Made by a program: the position numbers and the translations under genes. Shown piece by piece: positions 16,709 to 24,124 of a stretch of DNA of 64,000 nucleotides. The stretch is taken from assembly GCA_014208095.1 (NCBI GenBank), contig JACHMT010000004.1:744001-808000 (forward strand), given 5' to 3'. Source of the stretch: Actinospineispora eucalypti (GTDB taxonomy: Bacteria > Actinomycetota > Actinomycetes > Mycobacteriales > Pseudonocardiaceae). The stretch's first letter is position 1, and each line of letters opens with the position of its first letter. The notes under the pieces are model-generated. The model was not told the DNA's origin, made no database searches, and saw only the letters and a program-made list of their open reading frames with translations.

Positions 16709-16773
16709 TTCACGAGATCCACGTCAGCGGGGTTTGATCTTCGGTTTCACCCCGGTCAGGTGGATCTCGTGAA
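16709..16773. repeat. palindromic element with 14-bp perfect arms
   Basis: TTCACGAGATCCAC (16709-16722) and GTGGATCTCGTGAA (16760-16773) are exact inverted arms; the 37-nt spacer contains a second inverted pair GGGGT/ACCCC around a TGATCTTCGG core. Looks like a mobile palindromic element rather than a terminator, since it follows no gene. Confidence 0.6.
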
Positions 16774-16927
16774 CTGAGCTGGCCCGCGCGGCCGAATGAA
16801 TGCCTCCAGGTCGTCACGATGCGTAGCCGGCAGCGGCGATGCGGCGGCCAATGGGTATGCGGCGGTGCGATGCTGGCGATGGTTGAAATGGCTCCGTCCG
16901 GCCCACGCTCACCTGGTCGCCGAAGAG

Positions 16928-16992
16928 GTGATCGCCGTTTCTGGCGGCTGAGCGTCGATTTTCGACGCTGAATCGCCACAGCTGGCGATCAC
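16928..16992. repeat. nested REP-like palindrome, GTGATCG family copy 2
   Basis: Outer arms GTGATCGCC (16928-16936) and GGCGATCAC (16984-16992), inner arms AGCGTCGA/TCGACGCT around TTT, with GGCG/CGCC pairs between them. The left 20 nt match the element at 4001 in most positions. Confidence 0.6.
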
Positions 16993-17144
16993 CCCCGATC
17001 ACCGCCCCCGAAGCGGGCTCGGACCGCCCAAGGAACGGCCGCCCCCGACCGCCCAGCCCCGCACCTAACGCAACGGCCCAGACCAAAGCCGCGGCAGACC
17101 TCCCCAGCCGCGGCCGTCCGGGCCGATCTTTAACCGGCACCGCA

Positions 17145-17459
17145 CCTGAGCTGCGGCTGTCCGAGCCGGCCTCGAGAACCGGCATTCCGCCTGAGCTGTG
17201 GCTGTCCGAGCCGGTTTCGAGAGCCGGCACCGCACCTGAGCTGCGGCTGTCCGAGCCGGTCTCGGGAGCCGGCATTGCGTCTGAGCTGTGGCTGTCCGGG
17301 CCGGTTTCGAGAGCTGGCATTTTGCCTGAGCTGCGGTTGTCCGGGCCGGTTTCGAGAGCTGGCATTTTGCCTGAGCTGCGGTTGTCCGGGCCGGTTTCGA
17401 GAACCGGCACCGCGCCTGAGCCGCGGCTGTCCGAGCCGATCTCTAGACCGCCGCTGGCT
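17145..17459. repeat. 45-bp tandem repeat, seven units
   Basis: Units begin CCTGAGCTG(C/T)GG at 17145, 17190, 17235, 17280, 17325, 17370 and 17415; the last is diverged at its end. The unit sequence contains TGTCCGAGCCGG and TCGAGA. Units 5 and 6 are nearly identical, suggesting recent duplication. All frames remain open through it as 15-residue repeats, but no start, ribosome site or recognisable domain supports translation. It ends 3 bp from the oxidoreductase stop. Confidence 0.85.
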
Positions 17460-17462
17460 CAC

Positions 17463-18458
17463 CTACCGGACCCGGAGCACGGGCTTCCCCGGAGCCCGAT
17501 CCGGCGAGTCCAGGTAAACGTGCGCCTCCGCCACGTCGTCGAACTCGAAGACCCGGTCGATGTGTGGCGCGAACGCCCCGCTGGCCAGGCCGGCCCGCAC
17601 GAAGCACTCACCACGCCGCAGCGCCTCCCGGTTGCCGGTGATCTCGAAGACCGTGTAGCGGCGCATCCACACCGGGGCGTACCGGCCGGCCGGCAGCGGC
17701 GTCGGCTGGCCGGAGAGCCCGCCGTGCACGATCACCGCCCCGCCGGGCGCGGTGGCCCGGACCAGCGCTTCCACGTTCGGTCCGCCGATCGCGTCGAGTA
17801 CCAGATCGGCGCCGCGGCCGCCGGTGGCGTCACGCACCGAGGAGACCAGGTCGTCGCCGGCGGTCTCGTCGGCCAGCGCGACCGCGGCGCCGGCGTCCAG
17901 CAGCGCCCGGCACTGCGCCGCGCCCGGCGCGGTGACCAGCGGGATCGCGCCGAGGTGGCGGACCACCTGGATCGCGGCCATGCCGATGCTGTTGCTGGCC
18001 CCGGTGAGCAGCACGTGGTCGCCGGGGCGGACCCGGGCGACCTCCTGAACCATGCCGTACACGGTGAGGTACGGCATCCAGGTGGCCGCGCCGGTGACCG
18101 CGTCCATCCCGGCCGGCCGGGCCAGCAGCGCGGCGGCCGGCACCACGGCTTCCTCGGCGTACACCGGGTAGTCGTTCTGGGAGAACACCGGGACCACGCT
18201 CACCTGGTCGCCCGGGCGCCAGGCGGTCACCCCGTCGCCGGTCTCCAGCACCTCCCCGGCGGCCTCGCTGCCCAGGCCGGCGGGCAGCCGGGGCGCTTCC
18301 AGGTAGGTGCCCCGGCGGAAGTTCACCTCCGCCCGGTTCAGCCCGATCGCGTCCACCCGCAGCCGCACCTCGCCGGCCCCCGGCGCGCGCACCGGCAGCT
18401 CCTCGATGCGCAGCACTTCCGGACCACCCAACTGGTGAAACCTGATCGCCCTGGCCAC
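17463..18458 (-). CDS. zinc-independent quinone oxidoreductase-like MDR protein
   Basis: 331 residues of the medium-chain dehydrogenase/reductase superfamily. N-terminal GroES-like domain (FHQLGGPEVLRIEELPVRAP, then GLGSEAAGEVLETGDGV) lacks the usual zinc-site cysteines; the Rossmann domain is at about 125-260 (VLLTGASNSIGMAAIQVVRH). Probably an NADPH-dependent quinone or enal reductase; substrate not predictable. Its 3' end abuts the 45-bp tandem array. Divergent from the HAD gene across 79 bp. Confidence 0.88.
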   Translation of the reverse strand: MARAIRFHQLGGPEVLRIEELPVRAPGAGEVRLRVDAIGLNRAEVNFRRGTYLEAPRLPAGLGSEAAGEVLETGDGVTAWRPGDQVSVVPVFSQNDYPVYAEEAVVPAAALLARPAGMDAVTGAATWMPYLTVYGMVQEVARVRPGDHVLLTGASNSIGMAAIQVVRHLGAIPLVTAPGAAQCRALLDAGAAVALADETAGDDLVSSVRDATGGRGADLVLDAIGGPNVEALVRATAPGGAVIVHGGLSGQPTPLPAGRYAPVWMRRYTVFEITGNREALRRGECFVRAGLASGAFAPHIDRVFEFDDVAEAHVYLDSPDRAPGKPVLRVR

Positions 18459-18515
18459 GCCGCCAACCTAACCAACCCACGCCGAGTCAGCCGGTTGGCG
18501 GTTCGCAACTGTATG

Positions 18516-18528
18516 TCTGTCTGACAGA
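18516..18528. promoter_or_regulatory. candidate GntR operator before HAD gene
   Basis: TCTGTC-T-GACAGA is a perfect 6-1-6 palindrome 10 nt before the HAD start codon. The HAD gene is followed by an overlapping FadR-type GntR gene, so an autoregulatory operator is plausible. Confidence 0.4.
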
Positions 18529-18537
18529 GTTACTGAT

Positions 18538-19191
18538 ATGCGCTGGGTTACGTTTGATTGTTTCGGCACACTGGTGGACTGGCGACATGGCATCGCCAAC
18601 GGGGCTGACCTGTTGTTTCCCGGGCGCGGGGCCGATCTGCTGGAGCGGTACAACCAGCATGAGGGCGCCGTGCAGGAGCAGTCGCCGACGCTGCGCTACC
18701 GGTACGTGATGGCCGAGGCGCTGCGCCGGGCGGCGGCCGATCTCGGGCTGACCGTGCGGGACGACGATGCCTCGGTGCTCGCGGCCGGCATCCCGTACTG
18801 GCCGACCTTCCCGGACACCCGCGCCGCGCTGGCCGAGCTGCGGGCGGCCGGTTGGCGGCTGGCGCTGCTGACCAACTGCGACCGGGACATCATCGGGCAC
18901 ACCCAGCGGCGCCTCGAGGTGCCGGTGGACGCGATCGTCACCGCCGAGGACGTCGGCGCCTACAAACCGGCGCTCGAACACTTCCACAGGTTCCGGGACA
19001 GCTTCGCCCCGGAGCACTGGGTGCACGTGGCCCAGAGCCACCGGCACGACATGGTGCCCGCGCGGGAGTTGGGCCTCACCCGGGTGTGGATCAACCGGAC
19101 GGGCGAGCCGGACGACGGCATCGCGCACGCGGTCCGGCCGGACCTGCGGGACCTGCTCGCCACGGTGCGCCTGGTCAGCGGCCTGGAATGA
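18538..19191 (+). CDS. HAD-superfamily hydrolase (haloacid dehalogenase-like)
   Basis: 217 residues. HAD motif I at residues 5-13 (TFDCFGTLVDW, nucleophile Asp6 or 7), motif II in ALLTNCDRD, motif III lysine in GAYKPALEHF, and motif IV in HVAQSHRHDM. The helical cap between motifs I and II fits the subclass-I cap of type II haloacid dehalogenases and phosphoglycolate-phosphatase-like proteins. Substrate unknown. Its stop overlaps the start of the GntR gene (ATGA), so they form a two-gene operon. Confidence 0.88.
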   Translation: MRWVTFDCFGTLVDWRHGIANGADLLFPGRGADLLERYNQHEGAVQEQSPTLRYRYVMAEALRRAAADLGLTVRDDDASVLAAGIPYWPTFPDTRAALAELRAAGWRLALLTNCDRDIIGHTQRRLEVPVDAIVTAEDVGAYKPALEHFHRFRDSFAPEHWVHVAQSHRHDMVPARELGLTRVWINRTGEPDDGIAHAVRPDLRDLLATVRLVSGLE

Positions 19192-19826
19192 CCCGGCTGC
19201 AGACCACCTCCACCCGGGACGCGCTGGTCACCGAGCTGCGCCGGCGGATCCTGTCCGCCGAGCTGGCACCGGGCACCGCGCTCACCGAGGTCGGGCTGGC
19301 CGACGAGTACGGCGTGGCGCGGCCGACGGTCCGCTCGGCGTTGCAGGACCTGTCCGGGCTGCGGCTGGTCCGCTACGGCGAGGCGCGCTCACCGACCGTG
19401 CCCGCGCTGACCGAGGCGGACGCCCGCGACCTGCTGTTCGTGCGGGAACCACTGGAGCTGGCGGCGGTCACCGAGATTGTCACCCGGCGCCTGCCCACCC
19501 CGGAGGCCGCACGGCGGCTGGACGAGCTGGCCGCGTTGCCCGCCGGTGCGAGCTGGGCCGAGCGGGTGAGCGCGCACACCCGCTTCCACCAGGCGCTGGT
19601 CGACGCGGCGGGCAGTCCCCGGCTGACCCGGATGTACCCGCCGCTGCAGGACGAGATGCAGCTCTGCCTGGCGCAGCTGCAGCCGGCGTACCCGGACCCG
19701 GCGGCGCTGGCCGCCGAGCACCGGGTACTGCTGGACGCGGTCAACTCCGGCGACCCGGAACGCGCCCGCCGCACCATGCGCGCCCACCTGGTGGCCGCGG
19801 TCGAGGCGTTCGCGCAGGTTACTTAG
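19188..19826 (+). CDS. GntR-family regulator, FadR/FCD subfamily
   Basis: 212 residues from the ATG at 19188. Winged helix at about residues 8-72 ([20 protein letters not shown], then [19 protein letters not shown]) and an all-helical FCD effector domain (about 85-205) with the metal-ligand-like histidines ([34 protein letters not shown]). The gene overlaps its upstream HAD partner by 4 nt and runs 8 nt into the end of the convergent nitroreductase gene. Confidence 0.9.
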   Translation: MTRLQTTSTRDALVTELRRRILSAELAPGTALTEVGLADEYGVARPTVRSALQDLSGLRLVRYGEARSPTVPALTEADARDLLFVREPLELAAVTEIVTRRLPTPEAARRLDELAALPAGASWAERVSAHTRFHQALVDAAGSPRLTRMYPPLQDEMQLCLAQLQPAYPDPAALAAEHRVLLDAVNSGDPERARRTMRAHLVAAVEAFAQVT

Positions 19827-20250
19827 GGTCGAGCACGAAGACCGGGATCTGCCGGTCGGTCTTGGTCTGGTACTCGGCGTAGGAGGGGAAGGCCGCGACG
19901 GCCCGCTCCCACCACTCGGCCCGCTCGGCGCCCTCGACCTCGCGCGCCACGTAGTCCTTCTTCACGTCCTTGTCCTGGAGCGGGAACTCCGGGTGCGCCT
20001 TGATGTTGTGGTACCAGGTGGGGTGCTCCGGGGCACCGCCCTTGGAGGCCACGACCGCGTAGCTGCCGTTGTGCTCCACCCGCATCACCGGGGTGTAGCG
20101 CAGCTTGCCGGACTTCGCGCCGCGCAGGGTGAGCAGCACGATCGGCGACCCGAGGATCTCGATCCCCTCGGTGGTCCCGGTTTCCATGATCTGCTTGGTC
20201 TGGTTCTGCACCCACTCGGTGGGGCTCAGCTCAACTGTGTCGTCTGCCAC
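19819..20250 (-). CDS. deazaflavin (F420)-dependent nitroreductase family protein
   Basis: 143 residues from a GTG at 20250. The split-beta-barrel Ddn-like fold is recognisable from [54 protein letters not shown] and the C-terminal [11 protein letters not shown]. Members use F420H2 to reduce quinones or nitro compounds, consistent with an F420-making actinomycete. No strong ribosome site precedes the GTG; a longer start at about 20283 is possible. Confidence 0.88.
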   Translation of the reverse strand: MADDTVELSPTEWVQNQTKQIMETGTTEGIEILGSPIVLLTLRGAKSGKLRYTPVMRVEHNGSYAVVASKGGAPEHPTWYHNIKAHPEFPLQDKDVKKDYVAREVEGAERAEWWERAVAAFPSYAEYQTKTDRQIPVFVLDPK

Positions 20251-20458
20251 GTGGGGGACCAACGCGGGTCGCGCCGCCCTCATTCCCCACGGGCGGGTGA
20301 CCTCCAGACCCGGCCGGTCAGTTCGCCGGTGGGGTACTGCGCGCCGTCCATCACCTGCACCCGCCAAGGGCTCCAGCCGGAGCGGGGTGAAGATCGGGTT
20401 GCGCCAGCGGTCGGGGCCGAAGCCGGCCATTCAAGCAGGCGGGCGACCGGGCAAGGGG

Positions 20459-21190
20459 TCAGGTGCGGGCCTGGGCGGCGGTTATGCCTCGGGTGACGGT
20501 TTCGGTCCAGCCGGCGGGGGGCGGGGTGTCGGTGTACTCGTCGTGCCAGTTCCACCAGGCGTAGGGCGGGGTCTGGGGGTAGCCCTCGGGGGAGTCCTCC
20601 CATTCCTCCTGGCGGCCCAGGGCGGTCATGTCCAGGTAGCCCCAGGTGCCGCCGAGGGCCTCGACGCCCCGCCCGTCGATGAAGTAGGTGAGGAAGATCT
20701 GCTCGCCCTCCCGGATGAACGAGAACGTGTGGTGCCACTCGTGCGCGTCGAAGTCGCGGTCGAAGTCGTCGGTGATGGTGAACCAGGGCATGGTCCAGCC
20801 CATCCGCTCCTTCAGCCGCGCGATCTCCGGTTGCGGTGCGCGCGAGGCGAAGGCCAGCGAGGTGTCGCGCGCGTGCAGGTGGGCCGGGTGGGCGACCTGG
20901 TCGGCCACCATGGAGCAGCCCCGGCAGGCGTGGTCCGGCCAGCCGAACACGCCGGGCTCGTAGAAGGCCCGGTAGAGGATCAGCTGCCGGCGGCCCTCGA
21001 ACAGGTCCAGCAGGCTGACCCGCCCCTCCGGGCCTTCGAACTCGTACCGCTTCTCCACCGGCCGCCAGGGCATCCGGCGGCGCTCGGCGGAAAGCGCGTC
21101 CCGCGACTTGGTGAGCTCCTTCTCCTTGACCAGCAGGCGCTTGCGCGCGGCTTCCCACTCCTCGGCCGAGACGATCGTTGGGGTCTGCAT
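20459..21190 (-). CDS. DUF899 family thioredoxin-fold protein
   Basis: 243 residues from the ATG at 21190, which follows AAAGGAG; upstream in-frame codons are less likely. N-terminal SAEEWEAARKRLLVKEKELT, the conserved MPWRPVEKRYEFEGPEG, LYRAFYEPG and ACRGCSMVADQV (a CxxC-like site) and the C-terminal WHHTFSFIREGEQIFLTYF are DUF899 hallmarks. Function unknown, assumed redox. A strong operator-like palindrome lies in its promoter and an AraC-type gene lies just upstream on the same strand. Confidence 0.88.
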   Translation of the reverse strand: MQTPTIVSAEEWEAARKRLLVKEKELTKSRDALSAERRRMPWRPVEKRYEFEGPEGRVSLLDLFEGRRQLILYRAFYEPGVFGWPDHACRGCSMVADQVAHPAHLHARDTSLAFASRAPQPEIARLKERMGWTMPWFTITDDFDRDFDAHEWHHTFSFIREGEQIFLTYFIDGRGVEALGGTWGYLDMTALGRQEEWEDSPEGYPQTPPYAWWNWHDEYTDTPPPAGWTETVTRGITAAQART

Positions 21191-21212
21191 CTCGTGCTCC
21201 TTTCGGCAACTT

Positions 21213-21239
21213 AATGGTTGCGACATTATGGCAACCATT
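21213..21239. promoter_or_regulatory. palindromic operator before DUF899 gene
   Basis: AATGGTTGC (21213-21221) and GCAACCATT (21231-21239) are perfect 9-nt inverted arms with a 9-nt spacer, flanked by further GCAAC/GTTGC copies, inside the 57-bp gap between the AraC-type gene and the DUF899 gene. Dyads of this length suit a dimeric repressor such as ArsR or TetR. Confidence 0.55.
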
Positions 21240-21247
21240 GAGTTGCG

Positions 21248-22207
21248 TCAAGGGCGGCGGAAGCTGCGCCGGTAGCTGGTCGGGGACACCCGCAGGGCCA
21301 GCTGGAACTCCCGGCGCAGTGCCTGCGGCGAGCCGAAGCCGACGCTGTCCGCGACCTCCTCGATGCCCAGGTCGGTGGTCTCCAGCAGGTTGCGGGCCAG
21401 CTGTATCCGCTGGTCGATCAGCCAGGACCGGGGCGAGCAGCCGAGACGGTCGCGGAACAGCCGCTCCAGCGAGCGGCGGCTCATCGCGGACCGGGTGACC
21501 AGGTCGCCCACCGACCGGACCGCGCGCAGGTCGGCCAGTGCATCGCACAGCAGACCGCCCAGCCAGTCGTCGGCGGTCCCGAGAGGCGCGACGGCGGCGA
21601 ACTGGGACTGCCCGCCGGACCGGTGCGGCGCGGTCACCAGTGAACGGGCCACCAGTGCGGCCGCCTCGGCGCCGTGGTCGGTGCGCACCAGGTGCAGGCA
21701 GCAGTCCAGCGCGGCGGCGCTGCCGGCCGAGGTGACCACCGAGCCGAGGTCCACGTACAGCGGGTCCCGGTCCCACAGCACCGAGGGGAAGCGCCGGGTG
21801 AAGTCCTCGGCGTAGCGCCAGTGGGTCACCGCGCGCCGCCCGTCCAGCAGGCCGGCGGCGGCCAGCACGAAGGCGCCCAGGCACAGCCCGACGATCCGTG
21901 CGCCCCGGTCGTGCGCCGCGCGCAGGTCGCCGACCAGTTCATCCGGCACCGGGGTGTGGTCCACCGGCCAGGTCGGCACGATGATCATGTCGGCGTCGCG
22001 GGCGTGCGCGGTGAGGTCCGCGAGGCCGGCCAGGGACAGCGGGGGGAGCGCGGTCCCGGCCGTCGAAGCGGTGTCGGCCGCGCACGCGACCAGCTCGGAG
22101 ACCGGCCAGTCCGGCTCGCCCGGATCCCGGCCCCACACCCGCAGCGGGGTGGCGATCTCGAACAGGCTGCCCCCGTCCGGCACCGCGACGACCACCTTCT
22201 GACGCAT
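21248..22207 (-). CDS. GlxA-type AraC regulator with DJ-1/PfpI domain
   Basis: 319 residues. N-terminal DJ-1/PfpI domain (about 1-190) with the cysteine elbow RIVGLCLGAFVLAAAGLLDG and the following THWRYAEDF and VTSAGSAAALDCCLHL; C-terminal double helix-turn-helix of the AraC type (about 215-315: SVGDLVTRSAMSRRSLERLF, then EEVADSVGFGSPQALRREF). Likely activator or repressor of neighbouring genes such as the downstream DUF899 gene, 57 bp away on the same strand. Confidence 0.92.
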   Translation of the reverse strand: MRQKVVVAVPDGGSLFEIATPLRVWGRDPGEPDWPVSELVACAADTASTAGTALPPLSLAGLADLTAHARDADMIIVPTWPVDHTPVPDELVGDLRAAHDRGARIVGLCLGAFVLAAAGLLDGRRAVTHWRYAEDFTRRFPSVLWDRDPLYVDLGSVVTSAGSAAALDCCLHLVRTDHGAEAAALVARSLVTAPHRSGGQSQFAAVAPLGTADDWLGGLLCDALADLRAVRSVGDLVTRSAMSRRSLERLFRDRLGCSPRSWLIDQRIQLARNLLETTDLGIEEVADSVGFGSPQALRREFQLALRVSPTSYRRSFRRP

Positions 22208-22270
22208 AGCGGTCGATAGTAGGCGTTTACGTCACTGGTGGGCGCCGGGCGGGAGGAGAATCATGCAGCC

Positions 22271-22816
22271 ATGCTGACCGCCCCCGTCACCCACGCCCAC
22301 CAGGTGGCCGACGAGCTGCTCTCCCACCACGCCCAGGCCTTCGGCACCGACCTGCCCGTCTACTCCGGACACGTGCACCGGGTGATCGGCCTGGTCGGGC
22401 TGCAGGTGGACGTCCCCGAGGAGCTCGCCGGACCGCTCGGCCTCGCCGCCTTCTTCCACGACTCGGCCATCTGGCTGGACGGCACCTGGGACTACCTGGA
22501 GCCGTCCGCCCGCCGGGCGGTTGCCGCGTTGCCGGCCGACCAGGCCGAGCACGCCGACCTGGTCACCGCGCTGATCGACGAACACCACCGGCTGCGCCCC
22601 GCGCGGCACGCCCACCCGCTGGTGGAGGCGTTGCGCCGGGCGGACCTGACCGACGTGTCGGCCGGGCTGGTCGGCTCGCCGGGAGTGAGCCGGGCGCAGT
22701 ACCGCGAGCTGGCCGAGCGGTACCCGGCCCAGGGGTTCCGGCCGATGCTGATGCGCGCGTTCCGCGCCGGGCTGCGCGAGTCGCCGCTGCGTCCGATGCC
22801 GATGATGAAGTTCTGA
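22271..22816 (+). CDS. HD-domain protein
   Basis: 181 residues from the ATG at 22271. Predicted metal-binding HD phosphohydrolase fold: His in YSGHVHRVIGL, the HD pair in LAAFFHDSAIW (residues about 63-64), and LIDEHHRLRP. Substrate unknown; such proteins hydrolyse nucleotides or phosphoesters. A GGAGG site lies about 13 nt before this ATG; a closer ATG at 22263 is out of frame and stops at once. One base separates its stop from the next gene's start, so translation is probably coupled. Confidence 0.75.
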   Translation: MLTAPVTHAHQVADELLSHHAQAFGTDLPVYSGHVHRVIGLVGLQVDVPEELAGPLGLAAFFHDSAIWLDGTWDYLEPSARRAVAALPADQAEHADLVTALIDEHHRLRPARHAHPLVEALRRADLTDVSAGLVGSPGVSRAQYRELAERYPAQGFRPMLMRAFRAGLRESPLRPMPMMKF

Positions 22817-22817
22817 G

Positions 22818-23780
22818 ATGTCTCTGCTGGTCAACGCCGCCGACCAGCCTCCCGCCGACCGCGTGGAATTCTGGCGCGGGGCGTTGTCCCAGACGTTCGT
22901 GCCCCTGGAACCCACCCCGGGTGAAGGGCCGCTGCGCGGCCGCCTGCGCGCCGCCGACCTGGGCGGGGTGCAGCTCGCCGAGGTGACCGGCAGCGCGCAG
23001 CGGGTGCAGCGGAACCGGGCGATGATCCGCCGGGCCGACCCGGAGTACTGCAAGATCGGCCTGCAGCTGCGCGGCCGGGGCCTGGTGGTGCAGGACGACC
23101 GGGAGGCGGTGCTGCACCCCGGCGACCTCACCGTTTACCACACCTCGCGGCCGTACCGGCTGGCGTTCGCCGAGGACTTCCAGATGCTGGTGCTGATGTG
23201 TCCGCGCGCCTCGCTGCCGGTGCCGGAGCGGGTGCTGACCCGGATGACGGCGGTGACGGTGAGCGGCCGGGACGGCGTCGGCGCACTGGTCGCCCCGTTC
23301 CTGGCCGGGCTGGCCGGGCACCTGGCCGCCGGGCCGGGCCTCGCCTCGCCGGCGCTCTCCCCGTCCGCCGCCAGCCATCTCGGCAACGCGGTGCTGGACA
23401 TGCTCGCGGCCGCCGTCACCGCCGACGAGCCCGACCCGGCGACCGGCGCCGAGCTGCTCGCGGACCAGGTCCGGCGCTACATCGACAGCCATCTCCCGGA
23501 CGTGGGCCTGAACCCGGAGTCGATCGCCCGCGCGCACCACATCTCCACGCGCTACCTGCACAAACTCTTCGAGAGGGACGGGGAGACGGTGGCCGGCTGG
23601 ATCCGCGCCCGGCGCCTCGAGCACTGCCGCCGGGACCTGGCCGCGCAACCCCTGGACCGCCCGGTGAGCGCCATCGCGGCCAGTTGGGGCCTGCCCGACG
23701 CCGCCCACTTCAGCAAGGCTTTCCGCGCCGCCTACGGCCTCCCACCCCGCGACTACCGCCGCCACCTCCACCCCACCTGA
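22818..23780 (+). CDS. AraC-family regulator (AraC-binding-like domain)
   Basis: 320 residues. N-terminal AraC-binding-like domain (about 15-185) with KIGLQLRGRGLVVQDDREA, then an HTH_18 domain (about 225-318: NPESIARAHHISTRYLHKLF and SAIAASWGLPDAAHFSKAFR). Similar in layout to regulators that sense aromatic or amine substrates. It forms an operon with the HD gene and is followed, after a repeat block, by a copper amine oxidase gene, a plausible target. Confidence 0.92.
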   Translation: MSLLVNAADQPPADRVEFWRGALSQTFVPLEPTPGEGPLRGRLRAADLGGVQLAEVTGSAQRVQRNRAMIRRADPEYCKIGLQLRGRGLVVQDDREAVLHPGDLTVYHTSRPYRLAFAEDFQMLVLMCPRASLPVPERVLTRMTAVTVSGRDGVGALVAPFLAGLAGHLAAGPGLASPALSPSAASHLGNAVLDMLAAAVTADEPDPATGAELLADQVRRYIDSHLPDVGLNPESIARAHHISTRYLHKLFERDGETVAGWIRARRLEHCRRDLAAQPLDRPVSAIAASWGLPDAAHFSKAFRAAYGLPPRDYRRHLHPT

Positions 23781-23800
23781 CCCACTCGCCCCACCAGCCC

Positions 23801-24040
23801 GATTCAGTGCCTTCAGCATGCTGGTTCAGTCGGTTCAGCACGCTGGTTCAGTGCCTTCAGCATGCTGGTTCAGTCATTTCTGCAGGCACAGCCCAGATGG
23901 CAAGCCGCGGTTGGCGCGTTGCGGGAGCCGTGAGACGGGCCGAGTGCCGGAAGCGACTGAACCATTCTGCTAAATGCACTGAACCAGCCTGCTAGACCGA
24001 CTGAATCACGCTGCTGAAGGCACTGAACCAGCCTGCGGAA
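23801..24040. repeat. TTCAG/CTGAA dispersed repeat, long imperfect hairpin
   Basis: The left half (23801-23875) contains an exact 27-nt direct repeat at 23805-23831 and 23849-23875, beginning CAGTGCCTTCAGCATGCTGG. The right half (about 23949-24040) carries the same motif inverted (CACTGAACCAGCCTGC, CACTGAACCAGCCTGCGG, GACTGAATCACGCTGCTGAA). The halves can pair across about 75 nt. This fills most of the gap 23781-24124, which contains no gene. A relative lies at 28684. Confidence 0.7.
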
Positions 24041-24124
24041 GTGGCTGGCGCAGGGGGCGCTGGGGGACAAGGGGCGAGCGGGGAGGGACAAGACCCGGGG
24101 TCGCGCGCGAAGGAGGGTGGGCGG

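Larger units (their letters stand above)
16570..17145. repeat. inverted pair of roughly 60-bp copies flanking two palindromes
   Basis: The reverse complement of about 16570-16631 aligns with 17088-17145: both contain GCCGCGGCAGACC, then CAGCCGCGGCCGTCC, then GCCGATCTTTA and CCGGCACCGCAC, with a few substitutions and small indels. The copies face each other across about 460 bp that contain the palindromes at 16709 and 16928. Confidence 0.65.
16450..17462. other. gene-free repeat nest between MFS and oxidoreductase genes
   Basis: About 1 kb with no supported gene. In order it holds a 6-bp tandem array (16511-16564), one arm of an inverted repeat (about 16570-16631), a 14-bp-arm palindrome (16709-16773), a nested REP-like palindrome (16928-16992), the second inverted arm (about 17088-17145) and a 45-bp tandem array (17145-17459). 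Several frames stay open across it, but only because the repeat periods are multiples of three. Confidence 0.7.

Noticed and set aside
17130-17462. Repeat protein encoded by the 45-bp array
   Set aside because: Three frames are open equally because 45 is a multiple of 3; there is no start, ribosome site or known repeat family.
23801-24040. CRISPR-like array at the TTCAG repeats
   Set aside because: Units are inverted and irregular, spacers are not constant in length and no cas genes are present.
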